Shown one piece after another: positions 50,301 through 64,000 of a stretch of DNA of 64,000 nt. Origin of the DNA: Zonotrichia leucophrys gambelii (Eukaryota > Chordata > Aves > Passeriformes > Passerellidae); contig NC_088172.1 in the NCBI RefSeq assembly GCF_028769735.1, positions 92,518,951 to 92,582,950 on the forward strand, written 5' to 3'. Under the pieces are notes generated by a model, which was not told the DNA's origin, did no database searches, and saw only the letters and a list, made by a program, of their open reading frames with translations. Position 1 is the first letter of the stretch, and each line of letters begins with the position of its first letter. The position numbers were made by a program, and so were the translations under genes.

Positions 50301-53300
50301 GAACAGAATAAAAATACTTGAAACAACTAAGTGAAACTGCTTATTTCTAAAGGGGGATGGAAAAAAACCTGCACATTTTCCTTATGCCTAGCAGCCTGAA
50401 GGCAATCCAGAAGTTCTGCACCAGCATTCTTTCAAATGCTAACAGTGCCCCACTCAACTCTGCTACTTAGATCAGACAAAGGGGAGAGACACAGACAAAA
50501 ATTCAGAAAATGAACACAGGTATGCAAGTAAAGAGTTCTACAGGTCTGTACAGTTGTTTGGGTTTGGCTGTTTGGGGTTTCTTTTCCCCTTTTGTTTATT
50601 TTGATAGGCACACACACCTCTACCAGAGACACTAAGCAAAACCTGAACAGCTTTTCCCTGTAGTTTTTCTATCCCAGAAGATGCTGATGCTTCCACAGAC
50701 CACTCTAGAAATGAGAAATGAAAGCTCCAAGCCTGCTCTGTGCTGCAGCACACTCCAGGATACAGTTTGACAATCTGTATCACATCTCACATGTACCTGT
50801 CAATGGGCTGCAGCTTTTTACTTTTCAAAAAGACTCCATTATTCAGTATGTTCCATTTTTCCTTTATACAAGAATACTTTAGCCCATTTTGGTCCAGACA
50901 TTATTCCTATTTGTATTCCTCCTATTTGTAACAAACCAGATCAAAACTACACAGTTTGACAAGTCCCTCAATGAGCACTAGATATGAGCTCATTTGATTT
51001 CACTAGTGATTCACATCACAGGAGACTTTGGTGTTTGAACAGGCTCAGCTTCACCTGAAGCTGCTTCATCTCATGGATGATGTACTTAAACCTGCCTCTG
51101 ACTGACCTCTGCATCACTTTGAAACACTTCTGGCTTGTTACCTGCATCTTTCCTTAACTAAAGCTCAGTATTTTAAGTATCCATCCATCAAGCTGGCTTG
51201 AAAGATATTCCAGAGATGGGAGGAGGAAAAAAAGGCTCCTACCTGAAATCAAGCTAGAAGTTGCTCTACAATTTTATCTCAGTACCCTAAAGGGTAATTT
51301 CTCTAACTTTACTCCACACTAAGGAAAAGCCCAATGCAGCTTTATTTGCTTAGGGCAATAATACACAGTTCACCCTAACTAAGAAGGTGTAAAAAAATAA
51401 ACTTTTCCATCTAAACTTACAGGTGTTGCTGCACCCAACTCTTACTAAAGCTCAGCACCACAGGCTCCGTGCAGCAGCTTGCTGAGTACAGAAGTGCTGC
51501 TGTTCCATTTCAAAAGAGCAATCACAGCACTAACGATCAGTGCTAGAAATGACACATCCACCTCCCTGAAGGCAGCAATCAACCTCTGCCCTGCCAAAAT
51601 CCTACCTGTGACTTCAGCTGGCACCACTGAGATTGTTACAATGCCAACTTTCCACATGACCTCTGGCACTCAGTTTAAGACAAGAAAATGAGATTCTGAA
51701 GGTTTTATTGGCAAGTTTTTCATTATGCATGTATGTTAATGTCCACATAAAAGGACACCCCAAAATTGCTTGATTGGCACATGAACTGAATGCAGTCGCT
51801 TTAGTATTCTGTGCAATATTTAGTTCACAGAAAATACAGACTTGCAATTGAGCCTGACTAAAGATGGAGGGCTCAGACTAAGTACTATAAAACTATACCA
51901 AGATCTCTCCTCCTGTACTAAATTTGGATAAGCAGAGGATATCATTTGACTTCATACAACTCAAGAGTGCTCCAAAGAGGAGGCGTTGCATTTATCCTCC
52001 ATCACCCCCAGCTCCCATCAATCAGTTTGCAGCAGTTCTGATGCTTGTCAAACTCCCTCCCTAAGCCAATTTACGTCACTGAGCTGGCAGAAAAACAATT
52101 CAGCAAAGTGCAGTGTCTTCTGATGCATCACTGAGTTGGATCAGCTCAACTAAAGGTCTGCAAGCAATACATCTTCAGAATGGAAATACCTGGCCAGAAG
52201 CAGCACATGGAGAGCAAGACTTCTCTGCTCTTGGTAAGAAACAATTGTTACAGTAGATTGGCAAGCTTGCTTTCACCTTCAGTTCAAGAGAAACAAATGC
52301 TATTTTGAAGGACATTTATAGAAAACTGAGAAAAGTGACTGCACAATAAAGGAAACAGAGAGGCCTGATACACAAGGCTGAAACAGCATTTCAATGTGTT
52401 TTGTTATATGAACATTTATTTCACTATCTGAAAATTAAGAGTATTTGTTTAAAGCCCAGCCCTTCTGTTTTCAAAAGGAAACTCACACTACCTCTGCCCA
52501 GCCCAGCACCTTGCTCAGATCATTGGATGCAGGAGTTTGTGTTTTTCTTTGTTTGCAGGGAGTGCTGGGGGTTTTATTGTTTGGTTAATTTTGAACACCA
52601 TCCATAATAAATGAAATATTTTTCCTCCCTAGGTTAAAAGAGTCTCAAGAAGTCAGGAGTACCAGCCTGCTACTCTGGATTCCTCCTACCCCGAGACCCT
52701 ATCTTCAGGGTCTTTCTTCCACAGCTCTTCCAAAATGAGGGAGAGGAACTCAATAACAGGCACCACTGGGATTGAGAGAAGGAAGTCTACATTTGCCAAC
52801 TATCAGCAGCTTTTCTGCTGTACTCTCATACTTCCTGTAAATGCAGGGTTCATCTTCATTTTCCCTCAAGCCAGCTAGCACAAATTACCTCCAAAGAACA
52901 GTAACAAAAAAGGAATCAGTTCTGGGTTTCTAAGAGCTTCAAAAAGCAACAAAACACTGACCTGTCAATATTCATAAAGCAGATTAAAAGAAACACCCCA
53001 CAAACTGTGACAGGCAGATGTGTATGGTTCACAGAAAATCCCACTCCACCTTTTCCATGTAAGCCAAGGGCTCAAAACAAGACAACACTAGCCAAAAGCT
53101 ACAAACTAAAAGAAGAAATTAAATTTTGGATCAGGCTTTAATCAATCAATAACTTAAAAGGATTTTAAGAGTTCCTGGACTCCATTCAGAAATGCATTCC
53201 AAGCAGCAAAAAGGAAGCTTTCTCTTTCTTGTCATACATCATATTTAAGCAGATTTAGCTATCTGGTAAGACTTTTATTTTTGCAACAATGGGCAAGTGA

Positions 53301-53942
53301 GTACTATAATATGATTTCAGGAGATAAAGTCACAGCAAGGCTCCTCCAAGTCACCACCTGGAAAAGCCCTTCCCCAAAGCTCAATTAAAGGCCATCACAC
53401 TTCATCATTCAAGTTCTTCTTGTGTCCACTTACACTGGGACACCAATAAATTCCCTTGGTAACTGCAAGACAGGGTACATTGAAAAACTGTCACTTAAAT
53501 ACCCTTCTTCACAGTTGTAGAAGCAGAGCAGGTGATTTCCCCTCCCCCCCAATGTATCAGAAAATTTTGACTGGCTCTATTTATGCTCAATTTAACAAAC
53601 ACAAAGAGAAATTACTAAAATACCAAAGCACTTTTCTCCTGCAGGAAAAATCCAAACTACTCACCCTGTTATACATGTATCTAAGCATGAAGTCCAGCAA
53701 AAAAGATTTTCCTTTGCGGAAAGCTCCTGCTACAGACACAACTACTATGTTAAGATCTTTAATATGTTCCTGAAGCAAGATTTTTTCCAAAGCTGATTCA
53801 TCTAATTCAAAGTTATGGTCATCTTCATGAGCAAGGACAATCTGTATGGGGCGTGGCTTATCCAGCTCCACCTCGTCATCTGAGTCGGGCAGGGCGTCCG
53901 AGTCCGGCAGGGCATCGTCCTCTTCCTCTTCATAAAGCTTAC
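35249..53942 (-). CDS. ATL2: atlastin-2 (ATL2), all coding exons but the first
   Basis: Exons in transcription order: 53665-53942, 49036-49170, 47311-47415, 46549-46599, 44400-44456, 43730-43822, 43332-43470, 42357-42484, 40195-40251, 39338-39409, 37236-37667 and 35249-35368. All junctions are GT..AG and phases agree, giving 554 residues; human ATL2 has 583, so about 30 N-terminal residues lie beyond 64000. Atlastins are dynamin-like GTPases that fuse endoplasmic-reticulum tubules. Visible motifs are the P-loop GAFRKGKS, switch [12 protein letters not shown] and the guanine-specifying RD in [15 protein letters not shown] three-helix bundle follows, then two membrane segments (about [17 protein letters not shown] and [20 protein letters not shown]) and an amphipathic tail. 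The acidic stretch before [17 protein letters not shown] is expanded. The sequence is closest to ATL2, not ATL1 or ATL3. Two alternative last exons are described separately. Confidence 0.95.
35781..35888 (-). CDS. ATL2: ATL2 alternative terminal exon
   Basis: Between the exon ending WEQ and the canonical last exon there is an acceptor (TTTTAG) followed by 35 codons and TAG. The peptide begins [20 protein letters not shown] and ends SSNNNKKKN. It joins in phase 0 just like the canonical exon and matches the alternative C-terminus I recall for a human ATL2 splice form (VFSKLFEV start, basic, lysine/asparagine end). No poly(A) signal lies close downstream, so transcripts probably run to the shared signals below 35182. 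Confidence 0.85.
   Translation of the reverse strand: MFSKLFEVLRRRTVRRALTSVPRQRLSSNNNKKKN
48770..48905 (-). mobile_element. CR1 3'-end fragment in an ATL2 intron
   Basis: The minus strand carries GGATGGTGTCCCTGCCTTTG, CCAAGCAACCTGGTCTGG and GATTCTTAGAGGTCCCCTT, the end of the CR1 consensus. It lies between exons 49036-49170 and 47311-47415. Confidence 0.75.
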
Positions 53943-56900
53943 CTGCAAATGGACAGGTGAGAACACTTTAGTGAGGCACAGCTCAGGGCAAACAACACTT
54001 TTTCTTTTATTGTGAAGCCTTGAGCTGGGCTTCCATCTCCAGCAGCAAGGGTGATGTTCTTGGGAATGCCAAGAGGCCAACAGAAGCTCCCTGTGCATTT
54101 TCATCAGCTTTGTGTCTAGCCTATATTTCAAATCTCTCTCTCTCAGATATGTATTAAGGAATCACAAAAAAACCTCAACCCTGATTTTCAGCTTCAAAAC
54201 CCCTTTTAAAGGCATCTTAAGGGCCTTTTATCTGGGGAAAAAAAAAAGAATCATTTCAAAGAAGCTTGAAAGAGGACTAAAAAAGGGCATTTTTATATCA
54301 CCACCTTCTTGTTGTAAGGGTGCCAGGGGAAATGAATGTTTTCTGTCAACAGGTTTGTTTGCCAACAGGCACAAGCAAGACCATGGATCTAGAATGGAAG
54401 CCCAGGATAACAAACATCAGATGAATAAACTCCTCTCTAATCCCAACACTGTTTCAAGTCTCAATACAGCACAGACTTTAGAATACCTATTCCCTATCTG
54501 CAAGACAAATTACTGAACATGTGCATGTCCTAACACTTCTGGGATAAGAAAACAAAAAAAGCCCATTGAAGTAGTTTCTGGTTTCATTTTCTTCCCACAG
54601 TGCACTATTAAGCAAGATTTAGCAACAGTAAGTATCAACTCTTTAAAAACAGTTAAGAGACTATTTCATACACAATTTAACAATTAATACCCTTTCAGGA
54701 CAAAACAGTAGCTGAAAAAAAAACTCTAACTCAGATTAAAGCTACTAATGAATGTAAGGTAACACAGCCCTTCAGACATACACTATATCAGTGCAAATAT
54801 CCTATATTCTTGACTTTTAGAATTCAGGAGTTAATTGGATTGGAGGCCTAAAAGAAAACCAAACTACCCTGTCCAAGGTGAAGTTTCCTCTTGTTCAGGC
54901 ACCACAACACTGAAGTTTGTCCCACAGCAGAAATCAACTCTACCATTCCTGACAAGCATCTGGAAAGCTTCTTTGTGTTTACTGAATTGCCTCCCACTCC
55001 CAATTTAAATTTTGCCATGTTCTATTGGAAGCCCATGTGCAAAAACCTGACCAAGGCACCTTCCTACCAGTTACTTATCTGGGATTATCACATATGATTT
55101 TCAGCACACTGTCCTTCTAGTCATGTTTCCATTTCCAAGCCAAGGCAGCAGCCACCCCCAGTCCCTTGATGTGCTGCTCAGAGAGGTTTCCTGTGGCAGC
55201 AGCCCACAAGGAGTGTTCTCCTGCAGGATGCAGCCATGAGGCACCATGGAACACACAGGTTCATTCACCCATGGCAGGGAACCTGCCAATGCTCACAGGA
55301 ACTGCCAAGGCATTCCTGTCAGACCTTGCATGTGAGATACCATTCTCAGCAAAAGACTTATGAGCAGGGCTCCAGTTTTGTGCATGTAATGAGACACTGC
55401 AGTTATCACCATAAATCTGAAAAACTGCTAACACAGTGACCCTGAAGTTTCTCCAGCAATTTTCTCCTTACCCAGCTCTGACAACACCTCATTTAGTTGC
55501 AAAATGACAGAGAATGTTTCCACTTCCAAACATCAAATCTTGTGCTGTCCCAAAGCCCAATGGTATTAAATCTTGAAAAAAATTGGTTTGAACATACTAA
55601 GCTTGCATGGTGCTTGGTTTGCACAGGAAGTACACTTGAGTGCTTAAATCCTAAGCAGCTAGAACCAAACTGCAACATTATCCAAGTAGGTGTGCAAAAC
55701 AGCCCCCAGCATCACCCTAGCTCAAAGTGATTAATACAGCAGGCCAAAAAATTGATTACACTAGCAGGCCTGACAACTGGAAGAAGTAACTTTTAAAAGA
55801 AAATCTGTTAACGGGCCACCAAACTATACAAACTACACTGACACTGACTGGTCAGCACTTCAGAGGAAAGTCTCTCTCTTTTGGCCTCAAGGTTTTGTAT
55901 TCCCAGATATTTAATAAGCCCTCTCCTCTTTATTGAAAGAGTTTCTATACAGGCTTTGCCTCATATAGGCAAAGGATAGGATCCTTTGGAGGCCAGAAAA
56001 CTTGAGAGGATAGCCCAGGTATGGAGGGACAAAGATTTTGACAATCAGAAAGAAAGCTTCCAACATCACAGCCTACAAACATAAAGGGAATATTCTATTG
56101 ATAAAAGTATTGAAGTCAGATAGTTCCAAGAAGAGGTGCCTGTGCTCTAGCAAACACATTGACACAATGTTTCACAGCCTCTATTCAAGGTATGTTCCTG
56201 GTAGTGTAACTTGGTTACTTGGAACAACCTCCTATTCTTTTATTTACATACACACTTCACTTAAATACACAGCTGCAGTAAGGGATTGGTTCTGTAAACT
56301 GGGGCAGACTGAAAAATGGTTTGAAGCCACACCTGCAGCTTCTCTTCATTCACTTGGAGCCTGACATTAACCATCCTGTCCTACCTGGAAGTCATCAAAA
56401 CTTGTCAGACCCCAAAGACCTCAAGCTGCAGCAGCATCCTTGTGCTAGTGCAGAGCACAGCCACACAAAACCTCTTCAGGCCAAGGAGATTTCAGAACAA
56501 ACAAGTGGAACGGACCTTTATCAATAGTTATTTATAAACAAGCAAATTCTCCCTATCACAAGGAGATAGTACTATCAAGAGCTTACACAAAATATGCCCA
56601 TTGAAAGCTCCCACCTTGTTAACAGCATTCTGCACCACTGAAGCTCATTAGCTCAGAGGGAACAGGAGAGATGATTCATCCTAGACCCTACTCAACTCCT
56701 ATTAGATTTCACTTACCAGCAGAAATTGGAAGTCAAACCCAGAGCACAAAGTTGGGTTTTTTTGGTTGGTTTGGGTCAAGTTGGATTGTTGGCTTTTTTT
56801 TTCCCTTTGACTAACCAGCTTAATATATCTACAAGTTCCCAACCTACCTACAGAAAAGGCCATCATGGCCATCAGTCAAGCACTTTAGAGGGTGGAGACC

Positions 56901-59900
56901 TGCAGTGCTGACAGCTGTGAAAGCAACTTGATCCATCCAGAAGAGCTGGTTTGATAACTTGGTGCTCGAGTGGCAGAGAACCCTCCTCCTTTCCAGATTT
57001 TGAACTAGTTGGCAATTCACAGGACACACATTGCACAGGTCAAGCATGTTAACTACAGAACAAGTGCCACTGCTCGTCCCAGCAGCAAATCAGCATGTGC
57101 AACCCTGTCAGGTGTCCCAGGCAGATGTCACACCCTTTTGTGATCCTTTATCTTGCCTTGTGGCTGCTCACCCTGGCTAGCTGCTGTCTCAGGCAGCACT
57201 CAGGGAGCCTTTCTAGAAGGCTTCAGTATCATGGCCAGAGAGGTCACATTACACTTCCAAGAATTACTTTCAGTACAGCCTCTGGAAACAAAGGTCAGGA
57301 CAAGAAACATGCCCCTTCACAGTCCAGTTTTCTGCAAGAGCACTGTGGAAATTCTCAAAGTAGAATAATAATAAACATGCTGACAGCACTGTCCGGTCAG
57401 CTCAGGCCAGGAGTTTATGCAATTCAGAACTCAAAGCCCTGTCCCTTGGCTGTCCCCCACTCCTCACCTGCCCCAGCACAGTCACAGTGTACTACTCAAA
57501 ACTCAGAATTTAATCTGATTTGTTATAAATCCCACAGACTGCTCTAGGTTCTTGCAATAGTCCAGTCTCAGCAAATCAAGCATAAAAGAGATGATTACTA
57601 ACTTCAGAAGAGGTGGCATTCACAGAATGGCCACTTCCACACTAACTTCTCCTACTACACTACTTCTACTTCCTAGCCTGCTGGACAGTACTTGGGACTT
57701 GCAAAGTTCCAGGCAGCATCCCCTCATAGGTCTCCATAACAATACATTTCAGTACTGCTACAGAGGCAACCAAAACAACAGACTTTTGTTGGTTTGGGGG
57801 TTTTGCTTGTTTTTTATAGTACATTTTAACACCAGTAATGGAGTTACCAACCCAACCCATTCACACAGGGAGTGGTTGTTTCAGAGGAATGCTCCATGTT
57901 CTGCACACACAACAGAGATCCTGCCACAGGATTGAAGACTGATCGACTCACCAAACTCACTCATGGGGTTGATCACTGTGCTGTTGGAAACTCCCATGTG
58001 CACAGAAGATCTGTACCTCAGGCTTTTAGTACATACATAAGAGTTCTCATCTGTCAAACCATATGGCACTAGAACTTGTAGCATAGTGCTGCAGGTCCAG
58101 GAAGTCACAGCTATATTTTTCTTTTTTCAGGATGTTAACCTAACCTTTGAAGTTTCTGTAGCACTGAACTAGCAGACTCCAGACTAAGGTCAGATCTGCT
58201 GCTCTGTCTGGAGCTGATGCAAAAAGATGATCAACTGGACTCACCCTTGAACTCTGCCATCCATTCACACCTATTACTGTGGCTGCTCACCAATCAGTTC
58301 CTATGTCATTATGGCTTCTTCCAACCTGAATTATTCCATTAGAACCTGTGGGCTAATGTATGGCTCTGACTGACATGATCCCTTCCCAACCCAGGTCAAA
58401 CAGGCTGGGAGACAAGAGAAGCAACGCTGTGCAGCAAGACACAGAAGCAGACAGATCTGAATGGGAGCAAATATAGCCAAGGGAAGATCCTACCACTCAG
58501 TTTCCCTATAAACTCCTCATTCCACTCAGTAACAACTACAGCAGGACTGCTATTTATTCTCACCAGCTAAGTACCCAGAACAAGCACCATTTGTTGAAAT
58601 ACTAAGCCAGATTTTGAGAACAGTAGCTTCTTGTATATGCAGACAGTATTTCAACTGAACAAACCCCACTAAATAACCCATTTCTTAAAGCATGAGGTAA
58701 AATGAAAAGCCAATTCCTGCTTCCCCTAAGTACACAGCCAGCAGCTGACCTACTTGTGCTGCAGTGTAAGAACACCAGCGTGAAAACACTCAGACACCTG
58801 CACGCTATGAAAATGAGAGACAGCCTGCTTTAAATGCAAGTTCTTCCCTTTAAGGACTGTGACAGAAAATACAGTTACCTTTAAGTTTCAACCTACATAC
58901 AGCTTGAACTCTTTGAACACATTATCCACATCCTTTCATTTAAAAAAAAGCACATACTAATTGCTAAACTCATTTGGTTTTAGATACAGTAAAGGCTTCT
59001 GATCAACAAGCACTGAATCACAATTAGTAACTGCTTCTGTGGACACTGAGTTTAACACAATTGCCCAAAAATGCAACAGAACATTAAAATATTTTAAATC
59101 CCATTTGCTTTTTAGTTTTAAGTCACTTTCATCAGTGTAGCTGTCCCTCATCAGTACTTCCATTTGCTCTATCCACAACAAGGAGTTTAAAGAGTATAAA
59201 GCAGTAAATCTTCTGGCTGGTAGTCTTATATCGCTTGTACAGAAACCTGCACTTTGCTAGAAGTCAACTTCAAATCAAGACTTCCAGCACCCCTAGACCC
59301 TTCAGTTTTGAGCATCCCTGAACTCTTTTTCCTGGTGCTCTACAGCACCACTCATTTGCCTCCACACAACAGCAGCTCAAGTCCCCTGCTCACATTTCAA
59401 TACAGATGCTTGACAGGCTCCCCCACCATCACCTGAACGGTGAAAAGCAAAATGAAGCGAGCTACACTAAGCTCAAGCCATCCTGCTTGAAATTTGGTTC
59501 AACCTCCACACACTGAGGGAGTTCATGGCTTGAATCAAAAGCTTAAAATAATTGATCATGAGGAAACTGCTGCACTGCATTTCAAAGTAAGGCATTCTCT
59601 CAGTGCTCCACGTAGGAAATTTTCCTTGGAGAGAAGGGAGACAAATTGCTTGAGCATTTCTTGTTTTGATGTAGTGAACGAAGGAAAGTGTAGGCATGTG
59701 CGAAGTGAGTACCAGAGCACAGAAAGAAAATATGTTAACCTTCAAACCTTATTTGGACACATCTTTTGGAAAAAAAAAAGTCACTAGATTTAAGCCACAA
59801 AATTGTCCTCCCGTTTTTGCAGCAGTGCTACTCCATGGAATAAACTCACATGAAACTAACGCAGACCTTAATGCATCGCTGCTTTCCTATTGCTGACTAG

Positions 59901-62900
59901 TAAATAGTGCCAAGCAGCTCATTTTAAGGCCAGAAATAATTAAATGTTTCGAATATTTCAGCTATAAATAGGACTGATGAGCTAAGTTCCAAAGACTTGT
60001 TTGGACATCCAATAAGAGCAATAGAGGAGTAGGGGCAGGGTACAGGGGGAAAGCCACATTTAACTCTGTGTGCTCCTTCAGGGCAATGGGATGTTAAAGG
60101 GACAGATCTAGAACTGTTACATAACTGTGAGCTGAAGCGAGAAGCACCTGAAGCTACAATTCTGTCAGGAAAGAGGAATAAGATGATATTCTGATGACCT
60201 AGATACCTCTGAAGCACCACAACTAATCAAACAATAGGCTTGTCTACTCCTAAGTGCCTTAAATTGCTTCTCTGCTGAATGGTCGGCAGGCATGCAGGAG
60301 CAGACAGCTCCCCCCTGCACAAAGCACTGATAAGCTGGCATTTTGTGTTCTCCCTTTAGGGGGACAAAAAAGCAAGAAGGAAACTTCATGTAACAAAAAT
60401 GTGTAGCAAAAAAAGTCAACCCTCAAATTCTGCTCTTCTCAACCAATACAAGTAAGAGAATGCCAATAAGCAGAGGCTAAGCCAGAAGCAGTACAAACCC
60501 AGTAAATTAAAAACTATATTAAATGACTGCTTTTTAGAAAGCACATTATGAACTTGGTAAGAAAGATGTTTCTCCATAGCTACAAGAAAAATCATGCACG
60601 GTAAGGACAGTGGCAAAACATGCCTCTCATCCTTCTTCCCCTCTGCCCAAAAATCACAGCTATTAACAGCACACTCACTGCAGGACCTAACAGGATCCCA
60701 CAGTAAGATTCACCAGTGCTTTTCCAGCCCCCTCAAAGAAAGCTGTATTAAAACACTAAGGGCAGATTAAAGCATTAAAAGGCCTCTTGCTCACTTTTCC
60801 CCCCTTTCTTACCCATCAGGCAGGCTCTTGAGGATGGGAATGAGAGTACTCCAGATCTGACAGCGCCCTAGTTCACCATGAACTCTGGAAATGGCAAGTG
60901 ACAGCTCCTCATGAACACTGAAAGCTAACTGGATCCTTGCAGGCCACACACATTTAAACCAGGCAGACTTCTGCTTGTATTTCAGAGTGGTTTTATCCAA
61001 GGTTGTTGCTCACTCAAGAAGTCAGTATTTTCTAATTGGTTTAGGCCATAACTGTGTTCTATGTACCTTGTATGTACCCTCATGTCAGCAGCCAGTAATT
61101 CAAACAATGAGCAGCTAACCTAAATTGGTGTTTTGAGCTAGAATAGGGAGAAAAGAATGAAGTGAGAGACACCAACTGCAATTACCCCATGTTTGGTGTC
61201 TCCATTGCCAGTCAGAGGTGCTTCAGTCACCGAGGTGCATCTGCACCACAGCCAGACAGGAGCTCAGCAGAAAGCAGTGAGTGCTTCCTTAGGCTGTACA
61301 GGAGATAAGCCAGAGGGTCAGGTGTCCTACTCATTTCCAGCATAAACAAGTTGTCACTCACAAACACCAGTGTAAGGAAACACAGTAAGCCAAAGAGGCT
61401 CAAACCTCTCATTTTTGCTTTTAGCAAGCTGAATGGCAGCAGCAGTGAGGCCAGCAGGATGAGGGTGGTGATCAACCTCCTGTACTCAGCACTGGTGAGG
61501 CCACACCTCAAATACAGGGTTCAGCTTTGAGCCCCTCACTGCAAGAAAGACCCTGAGGTGCTGGGGAAGGGTCAGAGCTCAGCTCTGATCAGGAGCAGCT
61601 GAGGGACTTTAGCCTGGAGGAAAGGAGGCTCCAGGTGACCTCAGCACTCTTCACAGCTCCCTTAAAGGAGGCTGTAGTGAGGTGGGGGGGTGGTCTCTTC
61701 TCTCAGGTAACAAGTGACAAGATGAGAAGAAATGGCCTCAAATGGTGCCAAGGAAGGTTTAGGCTGGATATTAGGAAACATTCCTTCATGGGAAGGGTGG
61801 TCAGGCACTTGAACAGGCTGGCCCAGAAAGTGGTGGAATCACCATACCTGGAAGTGTTCAAAATACAAGTGGATGTGGCACTTGGGGACATGCTGTTAGT
61901 GGTGAACAAGCAGCACCAGGATAACAGCTGGACTCTGATCTTAAGAGATATTTTCCAACCTTAACAGTTCAATGTGGCTTCCAACTAAAAGTGCTCTTTC
62001 AGCCCAACCTCAGTTCACACTCAGCTTCCCATCTCTCAGTTCCTGCAGCTGAGAGCCTTCCAGAAAGTTTTTCCAGCACTGAACCCCAGAATCCTACATT
62101 TCATGTCAAAGAACAAAGGGCTGTACAGAGAGAGCATAGGTTTCTTTAAAAAACTGTCTTCTCTAGATCACACAGTTTGCAAAACTGATGCAGTAACTAC
62201 CTGCAGATAACTCCAGGAAGTATTTCAGCTTCTTCTTCTCCCTTCTTTACTGTTCTTAACTTGGTAGGGCCACTGACACCCATCAGATGAAAGGGAAGCA
62301 TAACAGGGGAAACGATATGCATCAACACAATTAACACCCCGATCAACAATGGGAATCAAAACAGGAAAAATTTTCCACACAAGGCACAGTTAAATAGAAT
62401 TGAAACAAACAAACAAAAAATTTTTTAAATTTTTGCACGTCTTCACTTTATCTCCACTAGAGGAAGAGATTTTTCTCACATAGCTACAACAAAAATAGTT
62501 TCTATCAGGTCCCTGCTAGTAAGCATGTAGAGAAACAGGCCTGGGCCGCCATATGCCTTTCCTGCAATTAACCCCTAATAACTGATACAGTACCTAAGTC
62601 CATCCACTTCAAAGCCCCACACGTACTGCCACAACTGCTGAGTCTCTGCCAGGCATCATTGCTGCTGCTACACACAAATCCCTTGTTAAGGCAACAGCTC
62701 AAAGTACATTAATTCTGCCAACAGGACAGTGCCAGCAGCTGCCTCCTCCCCTCTCCCCGTTGCCTCTTCAAGCCTCTTTCAATAGCACAGCTGAGGCTGA
62801 ACCACCCACTCACAGGGGCTCTCCCACTCTTTCCCATTTCCAGCACCATGCAGCACCACACTGCCTTTCCTGCTAATTCTGCCACTCATCCAACACTGCT

Positions 62901-64000
62901 CAGAGTCAAGTCAGCTACCCAAGCCAAACCAGCAGAAAAAGCAACCCAATACAAGCAGTTTCCTACATACTCAGACTGTATCACCTCACACAGAAATTCA
63001 ATGAGAACTAGCACTGAAGACAAACAGCAGAGGCACACAGTCTGCTCTGCAGGGCACAGTTCAGCTGCACAGCCCAGGGCTGCTGCCCTCTGTGCTGGCA
63101 CTGCTGTCCCAGGTCCAGCACCAGCTTATCCTGGACACCAAGTGATGTGCTCTGCACCCCACAGCCTCTGAAACAGGCACACAGCACCGCTGAGGGGGAG
63201 GCACACACTGCCTCACTGGGCACCGGTGCCAAAAGAAAAGTTCAGCTCTGTAACTTCAATCCAGTTCAGCTGGAAAAATTCTCCAGACTCCCAAAACTCA
63301 CAAGTACAGTTAAGAAGCATATTCATGTAGGAACTGACTTGGTGATATGTGATAACACTGCAAAGATGGGTAGACAACTGGGCTGTAACTGGATCTGACT
63401 GTATGTTGCCAAAGATTTCTCTCAATCTGAATAAAGTCCAGATTTAGGCTGGGGTAGCCAACACATTTGTTAACCTTCACTTAAGAACAAGGTTTCCTTC
63501 CCTTACAAACGGAGGCTGCCACAGGTTTCAGTTTGTCAGTGTTACAGAATGAGTGATTGGTAGGAAGACCTCAAGCTTGGCACAGTCCTTCCTGCACGGG
63601 AGAAATATTCCCTTGAACAGACCTAGAGAATGCACTGCACCTTCTGAGAGCTGGGCCTGCTACAGAGGAGATTAGAAAAGCATTGATTTCAATATCACAT
63701 GTGAAGTTGTCCCAAGGACATTATAACTTCAGCAGCTCAGCTCCCTACAAGCACCCTTCTATGCTCAAAGGGCTCAAGGCTCACCCACTTACCTAACAAT
63801 TTTTAACATATTCACAACTCTCACCACAGAAACATCAGCCACTGCTACAAAACAAGTCTCAACAACTGAAGCATTTATGATTTTTAAACACATTTTCCTG
63901 AGACAGGAAATGCCACTGTCATGTGTACATTGATGGCTGCTGGCCAGGCAAGCCTAGAGGTATAGAGGTGAAAGAAGTCAGCAACCTCAGGGGTAAGGCA
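53943..64000 (-). other. ATL2: ATL2 first intron, incomplete at the window edge
   Basis: About 10 kb with no exon on either strand and no CpG island. The second coding exon opens with two bases of a split codon, so the first coding exon and promoter must lie beyond 64000. Apart from one CR1 copy at 61.5 kb I see only moderately AT-rich unique sequence. Confidence 0.75.
61456..61975 (+). mobile_element. CR1 LINE 3' fragment in ATL2 intron 1
   Basis: About 500 bp follow the CR1 3'-end consensus: CACTGGTGAGGCCACACCTC, TTTAGCCTGGAGGAAAGGAG, AGAAATGGCCTCAAATGGTG, GGTTTAGGCTGGATATTAGG, TTGAACAGGCTGGCCCAG, GTGGATGTGGCACTTGGGGA. It is the longest CR1 piece in the window, 5'-truncated and non-coding, antisense to ATL2. 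Confidence 0.9.

Noticed and set aside
61227..61511. Minus-strand 94-codon frame with several hydrophobic segments
   Set aside because: It overlaps the start of a CR1 fragment and matches no membrane protein I know.

Overview
The window is nuclear DNA of a bird: genes with many introns, CR1 LINE 3'-end fragments and an avian-type LTR tail. Repeat style suggests a non-galliform, perhaps passerine, bird; this is inference. No bacterial, viral or RNA gene was seen. Gene names rest on my memory of the human proteins; splice sites and reading frames were read from the sequence.

Layout. 1-5.6 kb: no gene; GC-rich DNA with AT-rich islands that look like conserved non-coding DNA, then a C-rich minisatellite and a GGGA run. 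5.74-8.2 kb (+): complete GINS1 in seven coding exons with a CpG promoter. 9.0-22.05 kb (-): ninein-like (NINL), convergent with GINS1. Its two coiled-coil blocks are well preserved, but the long central exon is broken by frameshifts and stops, one splice donor reads AT instead of GT, and the EF-hand N-terminus was not found. 24.15-24.95 kb: a GC-rich patch, a CR1 fragment and a CpG promoter. 24.96-31.5 kb (+): complete EIF4A3 in 12 coding exons (410 aa). 33.5-64 kb (-): atlastin-2 (ATL2), all coding exons except the first, with two alternative C-terminal exons; 54-64 kb is its first intron.

The genes are not one pathway. GINS1 serves DNA replication, NINL the centrosome, EIF4A3 the exon junction complex, and ATL2 endoplasmic-reticulum fusion. 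In human, GINS1 and NINL are convergent neighbours on 20p11, while EIF4A3 (17q25) and ATL2 (2p22) lie elsewhere, so the window appears to span one or more rearrangement joins. One such join falls just upstream of the truncated NINL.

The points most worth a second look are the decay of NINL at that join, the two alternative ATL2 tail exons, the duplicated splice-donor region in GINS1, and an 84-bp segment present both inside and downstream of EIF4A3.
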